Assembly: GCF_001984035.1 (NCBI RefSeq)
Contig: NZ_CP019449.1
Location: forward strand, 434,001 to 498,000
From: Sphingopyxis sp. QXT-31
Lineage (GTDB): Bacteria > Pseudomonadota > Alphaproteobacteria > Sphingomonadales > Sphingomonadaceae
Reading direction: 5' to 3'
DNA length: 64,000 bases
Shown here: positions 17,175-26,722 of the stretch, one piece after another
Numbering within the stretch: position 1 is the stretch's first letter
Layout: the number at the start of each line of letters is the position of its first letter
Translations under genes and position numbers: made by a program
The notes under the pieces: model-generated
What the model was told of the DNA's origin: nothing
Database searches by the model: none
The model's input: only the letters and a program-made list of their open reading frames with translations

Positions 17175-18158
17175 ATGGCACTCACCCGTTACCGTCACAG
17201 CTTGGTTGCCTTCGGCCTGCTCGGCGCCCTGATTATCGCCGAGCAGGCGCGCGCGGCCGCCTTCGAGCTGCCGACGAGCGTGGGCGGGACAGCTGCGCCT
17301 GCCGCCGCTGCGCCCACGACCCGGCAGCCGCTTGAAGTTCTACCCTCGGGGCATCCGGTCGTACAGGTGAGTATCGATGGCGCGGAACCTAAGCGCTTCG
17401 TCATCGACACCGCCGCAAGCAGCACGACGATCATGCCGAAGCTGCGGGCAGAGATGCCCGGCCTTGTCGCCAAGCTTTCGGACACTCCGCTCAATGGAGC
17501 CGCAGGAAGAAGCGATGTCGAAACGACAGTCGTCAGGCAGGTTGCAGTCGCCGGGCACGTGTTCAACTCTCCCGAGCTCATGCTTCTACCCCCCGGGCCG
17601 ACCGACCATCTCGGCGTCGACGGGATATTGGGCGCGGATATCATCGCCGACTTTACGGTCGAGCTGGATATGCCCGGTGGCCTTTGGCGGATGACGCCGA
17701 AACTTGAAGCCGGGATGCTCGAGGGACTTTCCGCGTCGGTGCCCTTCGTCCTCGACGATATGCGCGCACCGCGCCTGACGATCCGTCTCAACGGCGTCGA
17801 AGTCCCCGCCATTCTCGACACCGGCGCGCGCGGGACGATCATCAATTGGGCGGCGGCGAAGGCGATCGGGCTCACCCCCGACAGCCCCGGTCTCGCCAAG
17901 GCGTCGGACATCAAGGGCGCGACCAACCATGCCATGCCGAGCGTCGAAGCGCCGATCGACGCGCTCATGATCGGCGATGCGATGGTTGCGGGCCGCAAGG
18001 TGCGCGTCGCCGACCTTTCGATCTTCAAGGTGCTGGGGTTCGCCCCCGAACAGCCCGCGGTGATCCTCGGGATCGATATGTTCGCCGACCGGCGCTTCGT
18101 CATCGATCACCCGGGACTGCGGCTCCACGTCTCGCCGCCGATTTTGCCGGCACCCTAA
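17175..18158 (+). CDS. Secreted retropepsin-like aspartyl protease
   Basis: 327 residues with a signal peptide (LVAFGLLGALIIAEQARAAA). Two aspartyl-protease half-sites are visible: FVIDTAASSTTI (D78-T-A) and AILDTGARGTII (D215-T-G), each followed by a hydrophobic-Gly element (DGILGADII; AVILGIDMF). A duplicated single-chain retropepsin fold is therefore likely, with an altered first triad (DTA rather than DTG). GGAG lies upstream of ATG 17175. It heads a co-oriented run of secreted-protein genes and is divergent from the sensor kinase gene, so regulation by that pair is plausible. Confidence 0.85.
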   Translation: MALTRYRHSLVAFGLLGALIIAEQARAAAFELPTSVGGTAAPAAAAPTTRQPLEVLPSGHPVVQVSIDGAEPKRFVIDTAASSTTIMPKLRAEMPGLVAKLSDTPLNGAAGRSDVETTVVRQVAVAGHVFNSPELMLLPPGPTDHLGVDGILGADIIADFTVELDMPGGLWRMTPKLEAGMLEGLSASVPFVLDDMRAPRLTIRLNGVEVPAILDTGARGTIINWAAAKAIGLTPDSPGLAKASDIKGATNHAMPSVEAPIDALMIGDAMVAGRKVRVADLSIFKVLGFAPEQPAVILGIDMFADRRFVIDHPGLRLHVSPPILPAP

Positions 18159-18186
18159 CACCCCTGACGATCGGGAGAAGGCCATC

Positions 18187-19344
18187 ATGAAAAAGACACT
18201 GACTCGCGGAGCCGCGCTCGGCGCGCTCGCCATCGCCGCGACCGCCGCCTTCGCGCAGCAGGCGCCCAAACCGAAGATCGAGGCCGTCTATTGGCTGTCG
18301 GCCGAAACCGTTTCGGGCATGGCGACTGGCCAGCCCGCGGGCGTCGAGAAGAATCTCTCGCTCCAACTCGGCTCTACGCGGAGCAGCACAGCTCCCAGCG
18401 CGGAGCATCTGCCGCCGCAGGGGCTGCGCGCCGGCGAGCGCCTGCCGCTCGTCTCGCCGGGCAAGGGTGTGCCCAAAACCGACGCCAACCCCGATTACCG
18501 GCCCGGAACGCCGGACAAGCCCAAAGGACGTATCGAGCTATACTGGGGCTGCGGCGAGGTCGCTCCCTCGGGACAGCCGGTGGTCATCGACCTTGCGACG
18601 ATGAAGCCCAGCGCCGCGTCGCCCTTCGGCGCGATTCCCAATGTGAAGGCAATGGTGCCGCCGTCGGCGGGGCGCCACGCGACCTATGGCGAATGGCCGG
18701 GCGGCAAGAATGGCACGCGTGTGCCAAGTGGTGCCTCGCTCGTCGGCGATCATGTCGTGCAGGGCAATTATTCGCCTGAATTGCGCTTCTCCGTTGCCAG
18801 TGGAAGCGATTTCCTCGCACCTCTTGCGCCGAAAAGCGCCGAGTTGGCTTCGGGCGCGGTCAGTGTGAGCTGGCCCGCGCTCGCCAATGCCCGCGGCTAC
18901 ATCATGACTGTGACGGGCGCGCGCGAGGACGGCACGATCGTGATGTGGACGTCGAGCGCGGTGCGCATGCCGGGCATGGCGCTGCCCGACTATCTCGAAC
19001 AATCCGACATCGCGCGGCTCGTCCAGCAACGCATCCTCCTCGCGCCCGCGACGAGTGAATGCATTGTCCCTTCGGCAGTGGGCAAAGCGTCGGAATCGGC
19101 GATGCTGATGATGACCGCCTACGGACCCGAGGCCAATTACGGATCGCCGCGCGAAGCGCCGCTGGGCTGGGGCGTCAAGCTGCGCACCAAGGCGACGCAT
19201 ATGGGCATGCTCGGTGTCGACTTCGCGTCGCTGATGGGGGGCGGCGACACCGATAGCGCCGTACCCGCGGCCGACGCCAAACCTAAAAAGAAGCGCGGTC
19301 TGCTGCGCGGCGTCATCGGCGGCGCGCTGGGCCTGCCCGGCTGA
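18187..19344 (+). CDS. Secreted hypothetical protein
   Basis: 385 residues, family unknown. Signal peptide MKKTLTRGAALGALAIAATA ending near AFAQ. The middle is beta-rich, including an ELYWGCGE element and a fibronectin-like stretch (AVSVSWPALANARGYIMTV) that suggests an Ig/FnIII-type domain around residues 220-270. The C-terminus is basic (KPKKKRGLLRG) followed by a short Gly-rich hydrophobic tail. It starts 28 bp after the aspartyl protease gene with a GGGAGAAGG ribosome site, and is probably in the same operon. Confidence 0.65.
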   Translation: MKKTLTRGAALGALAIAATAAFAQQAPKPKIEAVYWLSAETVSGMATGQPAGVEKNLSLQLGSTRSSTAPSAEHLPPQGLRAGERLPLVSPGKGVPKTDANPDYRPGTPDKPKGRIELYWGCGEVAPSGQPVVIDLATMKPSAASPFGAIPNVKAMVPPSAGRHATYGEWPGGKNGTRVPSGASLVGDHVVQGNYSPELRFSVASGSDFLAPLAPKSAELASGAVSVSWPALANARGYIMTVTGAREDGTIVMWTSSAVRMPGMALPDYLEQSDIARLVQQRILLAPATSECIVPSAVGKASESAMLMMTAYGPEANYGSPREAPLGWGVKLRTKATHMGMLGVDFASLMGGGDTDSAVPAADAKPKKKRGLLRGVIGGALGLPG

Positions 19345-19372
19345 GCCTCGAAACATCAAGAAAGTTCGATCG

Positions 19373-20227
19373 ATGAAATTTTCCTTCCTGAAACTCGTCC
19401 TTCTCGGCCTGCTTGCTGTGGCACCCACCGCTCCCGCAGCGCATGCCGCGGCGGGCGACAGCCGGGCACCGAAGAAATTGATGGAGCGTTGGGCGGCAGC
19501 AACGCCGTATCCCGGGGCTGGTCTGCCCGGCTGGTATTCGAAAACGCCCGACGTCCACGTCCATCAGCCCCGTAATCTCGCGAAGATCCCGATCGCCGAG
19601 ATCGACCTGCTGCGCCGGCGCGCGATGGTCGCCTTCAATGCGCTGATGCAGCAACCCTCGCTCCGCGATGTGCGCGGCACCAGCCTGCACGCCGACATCA
19701 ACATCTCCGTCGTGCCAACGCTCGATGGCGTGCGGCTGGTCGGCGCGACCTTCACGATCCGGGCCAAAAGCGTGATCGATGGCGACCCCGATACGATCCA
19801 ACGCGACGGACGTTATCTAACCCCCTCGGAAGAGGGCGCGGTCCTTAGCGTCTTCCTCAATCCCTATGACATGATGGCGCGCCGCCAGGTGCAGGCCGAG
19901 GGCGTCCAGCACAGAAGTTTTCAGGTGCGTACCGGGTCCGCCTTCGGTGTGTATGTCGCCGACCGCCTCCCCGATTATGACCCCAATTCGGAATATGCCT
20001 GGGGTCCACGGCCGCTCGCGCTGCAACTGCAGCACGACCGAAGCTGGTATCAGCCGGGCGCCGCGGGCGTCCATCCGCTGCTCGTACACATGTCGAGCTA
20101 TTCGCACGAAAATGACGACCTGCGCAGCGACCGGCTGAGCCCCGAGCGCCCCGCCGCGCGTCTCGCCGCGGCGATGTTCATGACCGATTGGGAAGATGTG
20201 CAACGCCGCATGAAGGAGATAAATTGA
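19373..20227 (+). CDS. Secreted hypothetical protein
   Basis: 284 residues, family unknown. Signal peptide MKFSFLKLVLLGLLAVAPTA to the AHA-A cleavage region. The mature part has several Tyr/Trp/His-rich stretches (LPGWYSKTPDVHVHQP) and a long central beta-rich region. Its stop overlaps the start of the following receptor gene (TGATG), so the two are coupled and probably work together at the envelope. Confidence 0.6.
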   Translation: MKFSFLKLVLLGLLAVAPTAPAAHAAAGDSRAPKKLMERWAAATPYPGAGLPGWYSKTPDVHVHQPRNLAKIPIAEIDLLRRRAMVAFNALMQQPSLRDVRGTSLHADINISVVPTLDGVRLVGATFTIRAKSVIDGDPDTIQRDGRYLTPSEEGAVLSVFLNPYDMMARRQVQAEGVQHRSFQVRTGSAFGVYVADRLPDYDPNSEYAWGPRPLALQLQHDRSWYQPGAAGVHPLLVHMSSYSHENDDLRSDRLSPERPAARLAAAMFMTDWEDVQRRMKEIN

Positions 20228-22146
20228 TGAGCCGCTTGATCCTCACGACGCTCGGGCTCGCGCTTGCCGCCGCACCGGCCACGTCCTTGGCCCAGCGCAC
20301 CGACGACAATGCGACGACCAGCGCCGAGGATGCTTTCGGTACCTCGATCGGCGGCGAGCAGATCGGCATCTATAACCCGAACTATGTCCGGGGCTTTTCG
20401 GCCGCGGAGGCGGGGAACATCCGTCTCGACGGGCTGTACATTGACCAGCAAGCGGCCTTTTCCGATCGGCTGATCGGAGGCTTGCAGATGCGCGTCGGCC
20501 TGTCGGCGCAAGGATATCCCTTTCCCGCGCCCACCGGCATCGCCGAATATGAGCTGCGCAAACCCGGTGCGAAACGGCTGCTCAGCGTCAGCGGGCGCCT
20601 TGGGCCGTTCGGATCGAAGGTTCTCGAACTCGACGCGCAAGTGCCGGTCACCGACCGGCTGTCGATCGGCGCGGGCTATGGACTGGTGTCCGACCGCAAT
20701 CACACCGGCGGTGCGGCCGAATTTCGCACGGCTGCGCTGATTGCACGGTGGGAACCGGTCGACGGCGTCGAAATCATGCCTTTTTGGAGCCGCGTCGGGA
20801 TCGCCGACGAGGAACTCCCGCCATTGCTGCTGACCGCTGGAGACTTTCTGCCGCCGCGGCTCGAGCGCGTGAAGCGAATCGGACAGAAATGGGCGGCCAA
20901 CGACGGCGAAACGATCACCGCGGGTCTGGCCACCACGTTGAAAAGCGGAGGCTGGACGCTGAAGGCCGGCGCATTTCGTTCGATCCTCGATCTTGACCGC
21001 TCGCACACCCAGCTGTTTCTTAATGTTCGACCTGACGGGACCGCCGATGAGGTTGTCATCGCGGAACCCGGGCGCCGTTCGGCCTCGACGAGCGGCGAGG
21101 TGCGGCTGTCGCGCCGCTTCGCCGACGGGCCGCGGCTCCACACGCTCCACTTTTCGATCAAGGGTCGCGACCGGGCACGCGTCTATGGCGGCAGCAGTGA
21201 AATCTTTGTCGGCAACCATCCGATCGAAGATCCCGTCGACTTCCCCGAGCCCGTTTCAAATTTTGGTCCGCAGACGCGCGATACCGTCCGGCAGTGGACC
21301 GCGGGCATCGCCTATGAGGGACGCTGGAAGGACGTCGGCGAAGTGAGCATCGGCGTGCAGAAGACCGACTATAGCAAGCGCGTGTTCGGCCCCGACCTGC
21401 CCGTGATCACGACGAAGGATGCGCCGCTGCTGCTGAATGCGACCGCCGCCCTCTACGCTTCGCCGTCGCTCGCCTTTTACGGCAGCTACACCGAAGGACT
21501 GGAGGAGAGCCCCGTCGCCCCCGGTCATGCGGTCAACCGCGACGAAGCGCCGCCGGCAATCCGAACGCGCCAGGTCGACGCCGGCCTTCGCTGGTCGATC
21601 GTCCCCGGGATCCGTCTGGTCGCGGGGGTGTTCGAAGTAACCAAGCCTTTCTATTCGCTCGACGATGCAAGGCTGTTCCGCCAACTCGGCGACGTGCGCC
21701 ATCGCGGCGCCGAATTCTCGCTTTCGGGCCAGATCGCTCCGGGCCTGACCGCAATCGCCGGGACGGCGCTGATCGACGCCAGGCTGTCGGGCGACGCCGT
21801 CGATAGCGGGCTGGTCGGCCGGAAACCGCTCGCGAGCTTCGGCCGGCTTTCGACCGCGGTGCTCGATTATCGGCCGACCTTTGCGCCTGCGCTCTCTGTC
21901 GATCTCGTCGTCGAAAGCACGTCGGACCGGGTTGCGAGTGCCGACGGCAAACTCGTTATCCCGGCGCGAGCCATAGCGTCGGTCGGCGGCCGCTACCGGT
22001 TCAGGCTCGGCAAGGCGCCGGCAACCCTGCGCGTGCAGGTTGCGAACATCGGCAACAAATATGGCTGGGCGAACGGGTCGTCGGGTATCTACCTCTACAA
22101 CCTTCCGCGCCGGCTGACCGCCACCCTGACGACCGATCTCGGCTGA
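20227..22146 (+). CDS. TonB-dependent receptor, atypical plug
   Basis: 639 residues, signal peptide to SLAQ. Residues ~30-110 form a short plug (VRGFSAAEAGNIRLDGLYID, then SAQGYPFPAPTGIAEY), lacking the usual long TonB-box/plug sequence; the rest is alternating beta-strands of a 22-strand barrel ending in LPRRLTATLTTDLG. This compact receptor form occurs in sphingomonads; the ligand is unknown. It probably moves a substrate across the outer membrane with TonB-ExbBD. AAGGAG lies ahead of ATG 20227; an upstream in-frame start would lie inside the previous gene and lose the signal peptide position. Confidence 0.8.
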   Translation: MSRLILTTLGLALAAAPATSLAQRTDDNATTSAEDAFGTSIGGEQIGIYNPNYVRGFSAAEAGNIRLDGLYIDQQAAFSDRLIGGLQMRVGLSAQGYPFPAPTGIAEYELRKPGAKRLLSVSGRLGPFGSKVLELDAQVPVTDRLSIGAGYGLVSDRNHTGGAAEFRTAALIARWEPVDGVEIMPFWSRVGIADEELPPLLLTAGDFLPPRLERVKRIGQKWAANDGETITAGLATTLKSGGWTLKAGAFRSILDLDRSHTQLFLNVRPDGTADEVVIAEPGRRSASTSGEVRLSRRFADGPRLHTLHFSIKGRDRARVYGGSSEIFVGNHPIEDPVDFPEPVSNFGPQTRDTVRQWTAGIAYEGRWKDVGEVSIGVQKTDYSKRVFGPDLPVITTKDAPLLLNATAALYASPSLAFYGSYTEGLEESPVAPGHAVNRDEAPPAIRTRQVDAGLRWSIVPGIRLVAGVFEVTKPFYSLDDARLFRQLGDVRHRGAEFSLSGQIAPGLTAIAGTALIDARLSGDAVDSGLVGRKPLASFGRLSTAVLDYRPTFAPALSVDLVVESTSDRVASADGKLVIPARAIASVGGRYRFRLGKAPATLRVQVANIGNKYGWANGSSGIYLYNLPRRLTATLTTDLG

Positions 22147-22179
22147 CGTCATCAACTCGTGAAATTTTCGGAGACCAAC

Positions 22180-22839
22180 ATGCAACGCATTTTGTGCGCA
22201 GCCTTCGCCGCAACCGCTCTTCTGATATCTGCGCACAACGCATATGCGCAGGGGTTTCTGAAGCGCCTAGCCGATCGCGCCGTCGAGAAGGTGGAGGAGA
22301 ATGCCGAAAAGCTCGCCGGCGATGTGATCAATGGATCGGCCAGACCGCGCCAGGATAAGAGCTCGAATGACGAGGCACCTGTCCCCGTTGAAACTTCGCA
22401 GGAGCCGGCATCAGCGCAGGTACCTCCTGCCGCGTCAGCCCCAAAGGCACGTTACATCGACGGCCTCAAGACGCCACCTGACGTCGAGGCGAAGAAGGCC
22501 GAGTATAACAAGTTCGGCGAAGTGAGCTGCGACGACTGCGAAGGCGGCATTGAGCTTGATGGCCGACCCACCTTTCCGTTCGACGAGTTCAGTGGACGAT
22601 ATAATGAGCGCGCCAAGCGCGCGGGCAACTGGCCTATTGGCTATGTTCACCGTTGGCAGGGTCGCGCCTCCAAGGGGACGTTGACCTTGATGTCTGAAGA
22701 GCGGGTCGACGGCTTTCAGTGCCGCCGGCTTGAATATCGGCTGGAGCGGGGCGGGTCCTCTGTCAGTCGGCCCGGGCTGATTTGCCTTGGACTGGCGAAC
22801 AGCTCGTCGGATGTCGAAAACTGGCACGAGATATACTGA
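22180..22839 (+). CDS. Secreted hypothetical protein
   Basis: 219 residues. Signal peptide MQRILCAAFAATALLISAHN ending AYAQ. Then a charged helix (LADRAVEKVEENAEKLAGDV), a Pro/Ala linker and a C-terminal domain with paired cysteines (VSCDDCEGG; GFQCRRLEY; LICLGL) likely in disulfides. ATG 22180 is chosen for its GGAG ribosome site. Follows the receptor gene by 33 bp, probable operon member. Function unknown. Confidence 0.6.
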   Translation: MQRILCAAFAATALLISAHNAYAQGFLKRLADRAVEKVEENAEKLAGDVINGSARPRQDKSSNDEAPVPVETSQEPASAQVPPAASAPKARYIDGLKTPPDVEAKKAEYNKFGEVSCDDCEGGIELDGRPTFPFDEFSGRYNERAKRAGNWPIGYVHRWQGRASKGTLTLMSEERVDGFQCRRLEYRLERGGSSVSRPGLICLGLANSSSDVENWHEIY

Positions 22840-22901
22840 GCCGCCGGCGTCGACGCCGGGTTGAGGCGCGCGAGAAAATCGCCTGCAAAATGAGGTTATT
22901 T

Positions 22902-23456
22902 ATGAAGAATTTGGCCATTCTTACCGTCTTAACAGCGATAGCCGCGACTTCGGTGCTCCATGCTGAGGCAATTCCGGCAAGCGCCGCAGGTGTCTGGACG
23001 CAATTCAGCAGCGGCAAAGAGCTGGTACTTGTGCCGCGCATCAAACTCCAACCCAACGTCGGCGTGTCCTATGGCACCAGCCTGGGCGGCACCGCTGGCT
23101 ATGGTTCGTCTACGCGCACAACGATCGTGACCGAGCCAGTTCAGATGCAGGTATCGCGTTCCATGACGCTGGAAGTCGAGCAAGACGGCCGTTTTAAGTG
23201 GAGGATCGTCAAACGCCACGCCGAAACGGAAAGCTGCTCGATGACGACGACGCAAATGAAGCAGGGGCGTCTCACTCACGAGGGCGGCAAGGCCAGTTTC
23301 GCCGTCGAGGATGGCACCGAGAGCTTTGTATCGAGCTGTGGCCGGGAAGGCAGTTCCCAACTTGCACGAACGTCGGAGCAGTATGTCGTCCAGCTCAGCG
23401 GTGGCCGACTGGTGTTGCAAAGCGGCGCGACCCGCTGGACCTTTCTGAGGAGCTAA
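22902..23456 (+). CDS. Secreted hypothetical protein
   Basis: 184 residues. Signal peptide MKNLAILTVLTAIAATSVLH ending AEA. The mature protein is beta-rich, with a Gly/Ser/Thr stretch (SLGGTAGYGSSTRTTIV) and two cysteines (ESCSMTTTQ; VSSCGREGS). ATG 22902 is preferred (TGAGG upstream); ATG 22890 is an alternative. Last gene of the secreted-protein run, converging on the M55 peptidase gene. Confidence 0.6.
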   Translation: MKNLAILTVLTAIAATSVLHAEAIPASAAGVWTQFSSGKELVLVPRIKLQPNVGVSYGTSLGGTAGYGSSTRTTIVTEPVQMQVSRSMTLEVEQDGRFKWRIVKRHAETESCSMTTTQMKQGRLTHEGGKASFAVEDGTESFVSSCGREGSSQLARTSEQYVVQLSGGRLVLQSGATRWTFLRS

Positions 23457-23529
23457 ATGCGGATCATCTTATGTCCGCTTATACCCACACTCGTCTGGAA
23501 GCTGCCTGTCCGAACTCGGCCAATGTTGC

Positions 23530-24369
23530 TCAGTTGAATGGCGTCTGCCCGCTCGGCGAGTAGAGGATCGAGAAGGTAATGAAGTGCATCGCTTCGCGCA
23601 TGGATTTGAATTCCGCGCGAATGGTCCACGTGTCGATACGCTCGGTCCAGGGAAGATATCCCAGCATTTCCGCAGCGCCGTGGCTCGTCATTTCCAGCAG
23701 GAGTTCGAACGGGCCGTCGAGCTTGAAGGGCGTGGAGGCCGGCGCCGCAAACGCTTCCTTGGCGGCCGCCTTGAGTCCTTTGCAAACTTGGCGGGGCGGC
23801 AAGGATTCCTGGGACAATTGGCCAAAGGAATGCTTCGTCGCGAACAATGCCGCGTCCGGTGCATAGCGCTTGGCGTCCTCGATCGTATACTGATCGCCCG
23901 AGACGAGAAGGACGGGCTTGCCGAATTCGCCTGCCAGCGCCGCGTTGAAATATCCCTCGGAGGCGATCTCTCCGTTCAGGCGAATGGAACGGAAGGCCGC
24001 GCTGGAGAAACTGTGATTGAAGATGGCGTCGGCGGTCCCCGCCGCCGCATGATAGCCGATAAACGCGCAGGCATCGGTCGCGGGATCGTCGATCATCTGC
24101 ATTTGAAGCAAGGGGCGCGGCCACGATCGGATCAGGCGGATATTGTCGAGCAGCAGGTCGGGATCGATATTCTGGGCGTTGCTGTGCGAATCCGTCGCGA
24201 TGACCTCATCATAGCCCGCCTCGAATGCGGCTTCGGCAACGGCATTGAGCTCGTTCGTCATCCATTTGCGCGCCGCCTGCCACTCCCAGCCCTGCGGCGT
24301 GAGAGCGGCGCGCGATGCTACGCCCGCAATGCCTTCCATGTCGACCGACAACAAGATCCTTCGCATCAT
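23530..24369 (-). CDS. M55-family D-aminopeptidase (DppA-like)
   Basis: 279 residues. The N-terminal LLSVDMEGIAGV signature and the metal-ligand set D10, E12, H62 (TDSHSNAQN), H107 (IGYHAAAGT) and a Glu in LNGEIASEGY match DppA, a self-compartmentalising zinc D-aminopeptidase that releases N-terminal D-residues (D-Ala-D-Ala, D-Ala-Gly-Gly in Bacillus). No signal peptide, so it is cytoplasmic. It is the last gene of a five-gene leftward operon (receptor, iminopeptidase-like, esterase, MFS, M55) with 42 bp to its neighbour, consistent with intracellular hydrolysis of imported peptides containing D-amino acids. Confidence 0.9.
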   Translation of the reverse strand: MMRRILLSVDMEGIAGVASRAALTPQGWEWQAARKWMTNELNAVAEAAFEAGYDEVIATDSHSNAQNIDPDLLLDNIRLIRSWPRPLLQMQMIDDPATDACAFIGYHAAAGTADAIFNHSFSSAAFRSIRLNGEIASEGYFNAALAGEFGKPVLLVSGDQYTIEDAKRYAPDAALFATKHSFGQLSQESLPPRQVCKGLKAAAKEAFAAPASTPFKLDGPFELLLEMTSHGAAEMLGYLPWTERIDTWTIRAEFKSMREAMHFITFSILYSPSGQTPFN

Positions 24370-24411
24370 GCTTCTCCTGATGGGCGCGCATAGCTGGCTC
24401 GCCCGGGCAAA

Positions 24412-25770
24412 TTATTCTGCCGCGCGGTGGCGAACCTCTGCGATCGTCCGCGCGAGCGGTTTCGGCGCCAGCCCAAAGCAAAGCAGGCTGATGGCAATGC
24501 CGAGCATCCCGGCCGACGAAAGCGAAATGAGGACGCCGCGGTCGCCGGTGAGCAGCCCGGACAGGGCGCCGACGAACAGCGGCGAAGCGGCGTGTCCTAT
24601 CGCCAGCACGATGCCGACGAAGGATAATATTCTGGAGCGAAGCGCGTCAGGCGACAGGTCCTGGACGATGCCGGGCATAAGTGCTGCGACGCCGATCAGC
24701 ATTGTGAGCTGGCAAGCCGCGGTGACGAACATCGCCCATGAAGACGTCACGAACGGGAGAAGCAGGCTCGGAACGATCGCGAACAGCAGAAAGGCCTTGG
24801 CTATGCGCAGCGGGCGCTGGACGGGGTCGCCGCCCATAAATTTGAGCGTGACCCCGGGCAAGGTGACCCCCACGACAGAGGCGACCGCCATGGCGGTGCC
24901 CATCTGGACGCCCGCTGTCTCGGGCGGCAGTCCGAAAGCCCGGAAGGCCGCAAGCGGCAACCAGCCATAGGCCGCGGAAAGCGGCAAGCAGTAGCCAAAA
25001 ATCCCCCCGAAGATGCAGGCGAAAGTCGTTCGGTGCGCCCGAATAAACGGCAGCATCGTCACGCCAGCGCTTGCCTCGGCGGTTCCCGTCGCCTCCTTGG
25101 CTCTCGCGGTCGACTGACCGACGGGGAGCGTTGCCACGAGCAGAATGAAGATTGGGGCCGGCAGGGCGACGATCAGGATCGCCGCGCGCCAGGCTTCGAG
25201 GGAGGCCAGAGGGGCGGGAAGGGCGCTCGCATTTGCCGTCAGCCATCCGATCGCGCCGCCGCCAAGCATGACGCCGACCGCGCCGCCCAAAATCGTTGCC
25301 GCAAAATAGATGAAGTTTGCCGTACTGCGATGCCGCGTGCGAAAGATATCGGGGATCATGGCAAAGATGATCGGCATCAGCCCCGCTTCGCCGACGGCGA
25401 TGCCGATGGTGGCGATGAAAAGGCCCATGAAGCTTGTCTGATAGGCGCACGCCGCAGTCGACAGCGACCAGATGATGATCCCGGCAACGAGGATGAGCCG
25501 CCGGCCGTACCGATCGGCGAGCCAGCCCATCGGATAGCTCGCAGCCGACGCGAAGATCGCCATGCCGAGGCCTTGCAGCGCTCCGAGCTGAAGATCGCTG
25601 AGTTGCAAAGATTGTTGAAGCGATGGGAAGACCAGATTCAAAATCTGCCGGTCGACGAAGGCGAAGATCGTCGTCAGGATCAGAATGGCGAGAGCGTACC
25701 ACGCGCGGATCGGGGTCGGTGCGGCAGCGTCCTCTTCGGGCAGATCGGCGCCTGACATGGTCGGTCGCAT
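24412..25770 (-). CDS. MFS transporter
   Basis: 452 residues with about twelve membrane segments; the first is AWYALAILILTTIFAFVDRQ and the inter-segment motif GWLADRYGRRLILV (motif A) is clear. This resembles the sphingomonad spinster/anion-symporter-like MFS groups used to take up organic acids and small peptides. ATG 25770 is chosen for the GGAGG ribosome site seven bases upstream; a longer frame exists but its N-terminal extension is Arg/Ser-rich and overlaps the esterase gene. It presumably moves the substrate of the operon across the inner membrane. Confidence 0.88.
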   Translation of the reverse strand: MRPTMSGADLPEEDAAAPTPIRAWYALAILILTTIFAFVDRQILNLVFPSLQQSLQLSDLQLGALQGLGMAIFASAASYPMGWLADRYGRRLILVAGIIIWSLSTAACAYQTSFMGLFIATIGIAVGEAGLMPIIFAMIPDIFRTRHRSTANFIYFAATILGGAVGVMLGGGAIGWLTANASALPAPLASLEAWRAAILIVALPAPIFILLVATLPVGQSTARAKEATGTAEASAGVTMLPFIRAHRTTFACIFGGIFGYCLPLSAAYGWLPLAAFRAFGLPPETAGVQMGTAMAVASVVGVTLPGVTLKFMGGDPVQRPLRIAKAFLLFAIVPSLLLPFVTSSWAMFVTAACQLTMLIGVAALMPGIVQDLSPDALRSRILSFVGIVLAIGHAASPLFVGALSGLLTGDRGVLISLSSAGMLGIAISLLCFGLAPKPLARTIAEVRHRAAE

Positions 25771-25783
25771 GGCTAGGCCTCCA

Positions 25784-26722
25784 TCATGGCTGAAATGCGA
25801 AACCGACGCCGCGGCCGATCGCCGGCCAGACCGAGAGCCCGTGATCCTGCTTCTCAAAAAGAGCGTAGTCGCCGACTTGCAAGGTCCGATGGTCGAGCGC
25901 GCTGAGCCGCTCGACCATCGCGCGGCCGTTCTCCACCATATTGGCGTAACGGAAAAGCGCGCGGGTCTGCTCGATGTCTGCGCCGGGTGGCATCTGGCTT
26001 GGTTCGTTCTCGTTCGCACCCATGGTTATAAGCAGACGGCGTGCTTCATCGAGGGATGGCGAAGACCGCGCAAAATTGCGTTCGTAATCGAGTAGCGCAC
26101 GGTCCGCCCACCAGATCGACGGACTCGCTGCGATGTAGCTCTTGAACAATTTTGGCCGGGTAAAGAGCGAGTAGAGAATTGCGAGGCCGCCAAGCGAATG
26201 GCCGAAGAAGGCCGACGACGCCATGTCGACCGGAGCGATGCTCGCCACCATCGGCAGGATGTCGCGCTCGATCGTATCGAGGAAAGCGTCGAGACCGCCG
26301 CTTGCGGACGGGTCGGCGGGAATATTGGGGAAGCTGTGGCGCGGCGGCACCGGCAAGGTTAGGTCATAGCGGCGTTCGCGGCTGATTGCTGCGACCATCC
26401 CCGGAAGCCGTGCTTCTGCGTCCGAAAGTGGGCCACGCTCCGCAAGTGAGGCTGCGGCGAATTCGGGCGTCTCGGGATAACCCAGGCCGACGACCAGCAC
26501 GTCGGGTGCGTTGAAGTTCCACCGCACCGCCTCGCAGGCGCTGGCGAAATAGCGGTTGCCGTCAAGAAGGAAGAGCGGGCGGTAGCCGCCAACCGGTGGC
26601 GGAATGAGCGGCAAACCGAGGAAGAGCGCGTAGGACCGGCCATTGATCGATGATTCGATCGTGATGGTCCGGCTGTTCGGGATCGCGAAGTCTGCGGGCA
26701 GTTCGTCCGGCGACATGTGCAT
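25784..26722 (-). CDS. Esterase D/IroE-like alpha/beta hydrolase
   Basis: 312 residues, no signal peptide. The family pattern is visible: RPLFLLDGNRYF near residue 50, DVLVVGLGYP near 75, nucleophile FFGHSLGG (Ser176), AASPSIWW near 195 and a late QDHGLS providing the likely catalytic His. This is the putative-esterase (PF00756-type) family, which includes Fes/IroE siderophore esterases and S-formylglutathione hydrolases. Start overlaps the stop of the upstream hydrolase (TGATG). In this context it may cut an ester or lactone bond in an imported peptide or siderophore-like molecule. Confidence 0.85.
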   Translation of the reverse strand: MHMSPDELPADFAIPNSRTITIESSINGRSYALFLGLPLIPPPVGGYRPLFLLDGNRYFASACEAVRWNFNAPDVLVVGLGYPETPEFAAASLAERGPLSDAEARLPGMVAAISRERRYDLTLPVPPRHSFPNIPADPSASGGLDAFLDTIERDILPMVASIAPVDMASSAFFGHSLGGLAILYSLFTRPKLFKSYIAASPSIWWADRALLDYERNFARSSPSLDEARRLLITMGANENEPSQMPPGADIEQTRALFRYANMVENGRAMVERLSALDHRTLQVGDYALFEKQDHGLSVWPAIGRGVGFAFQP

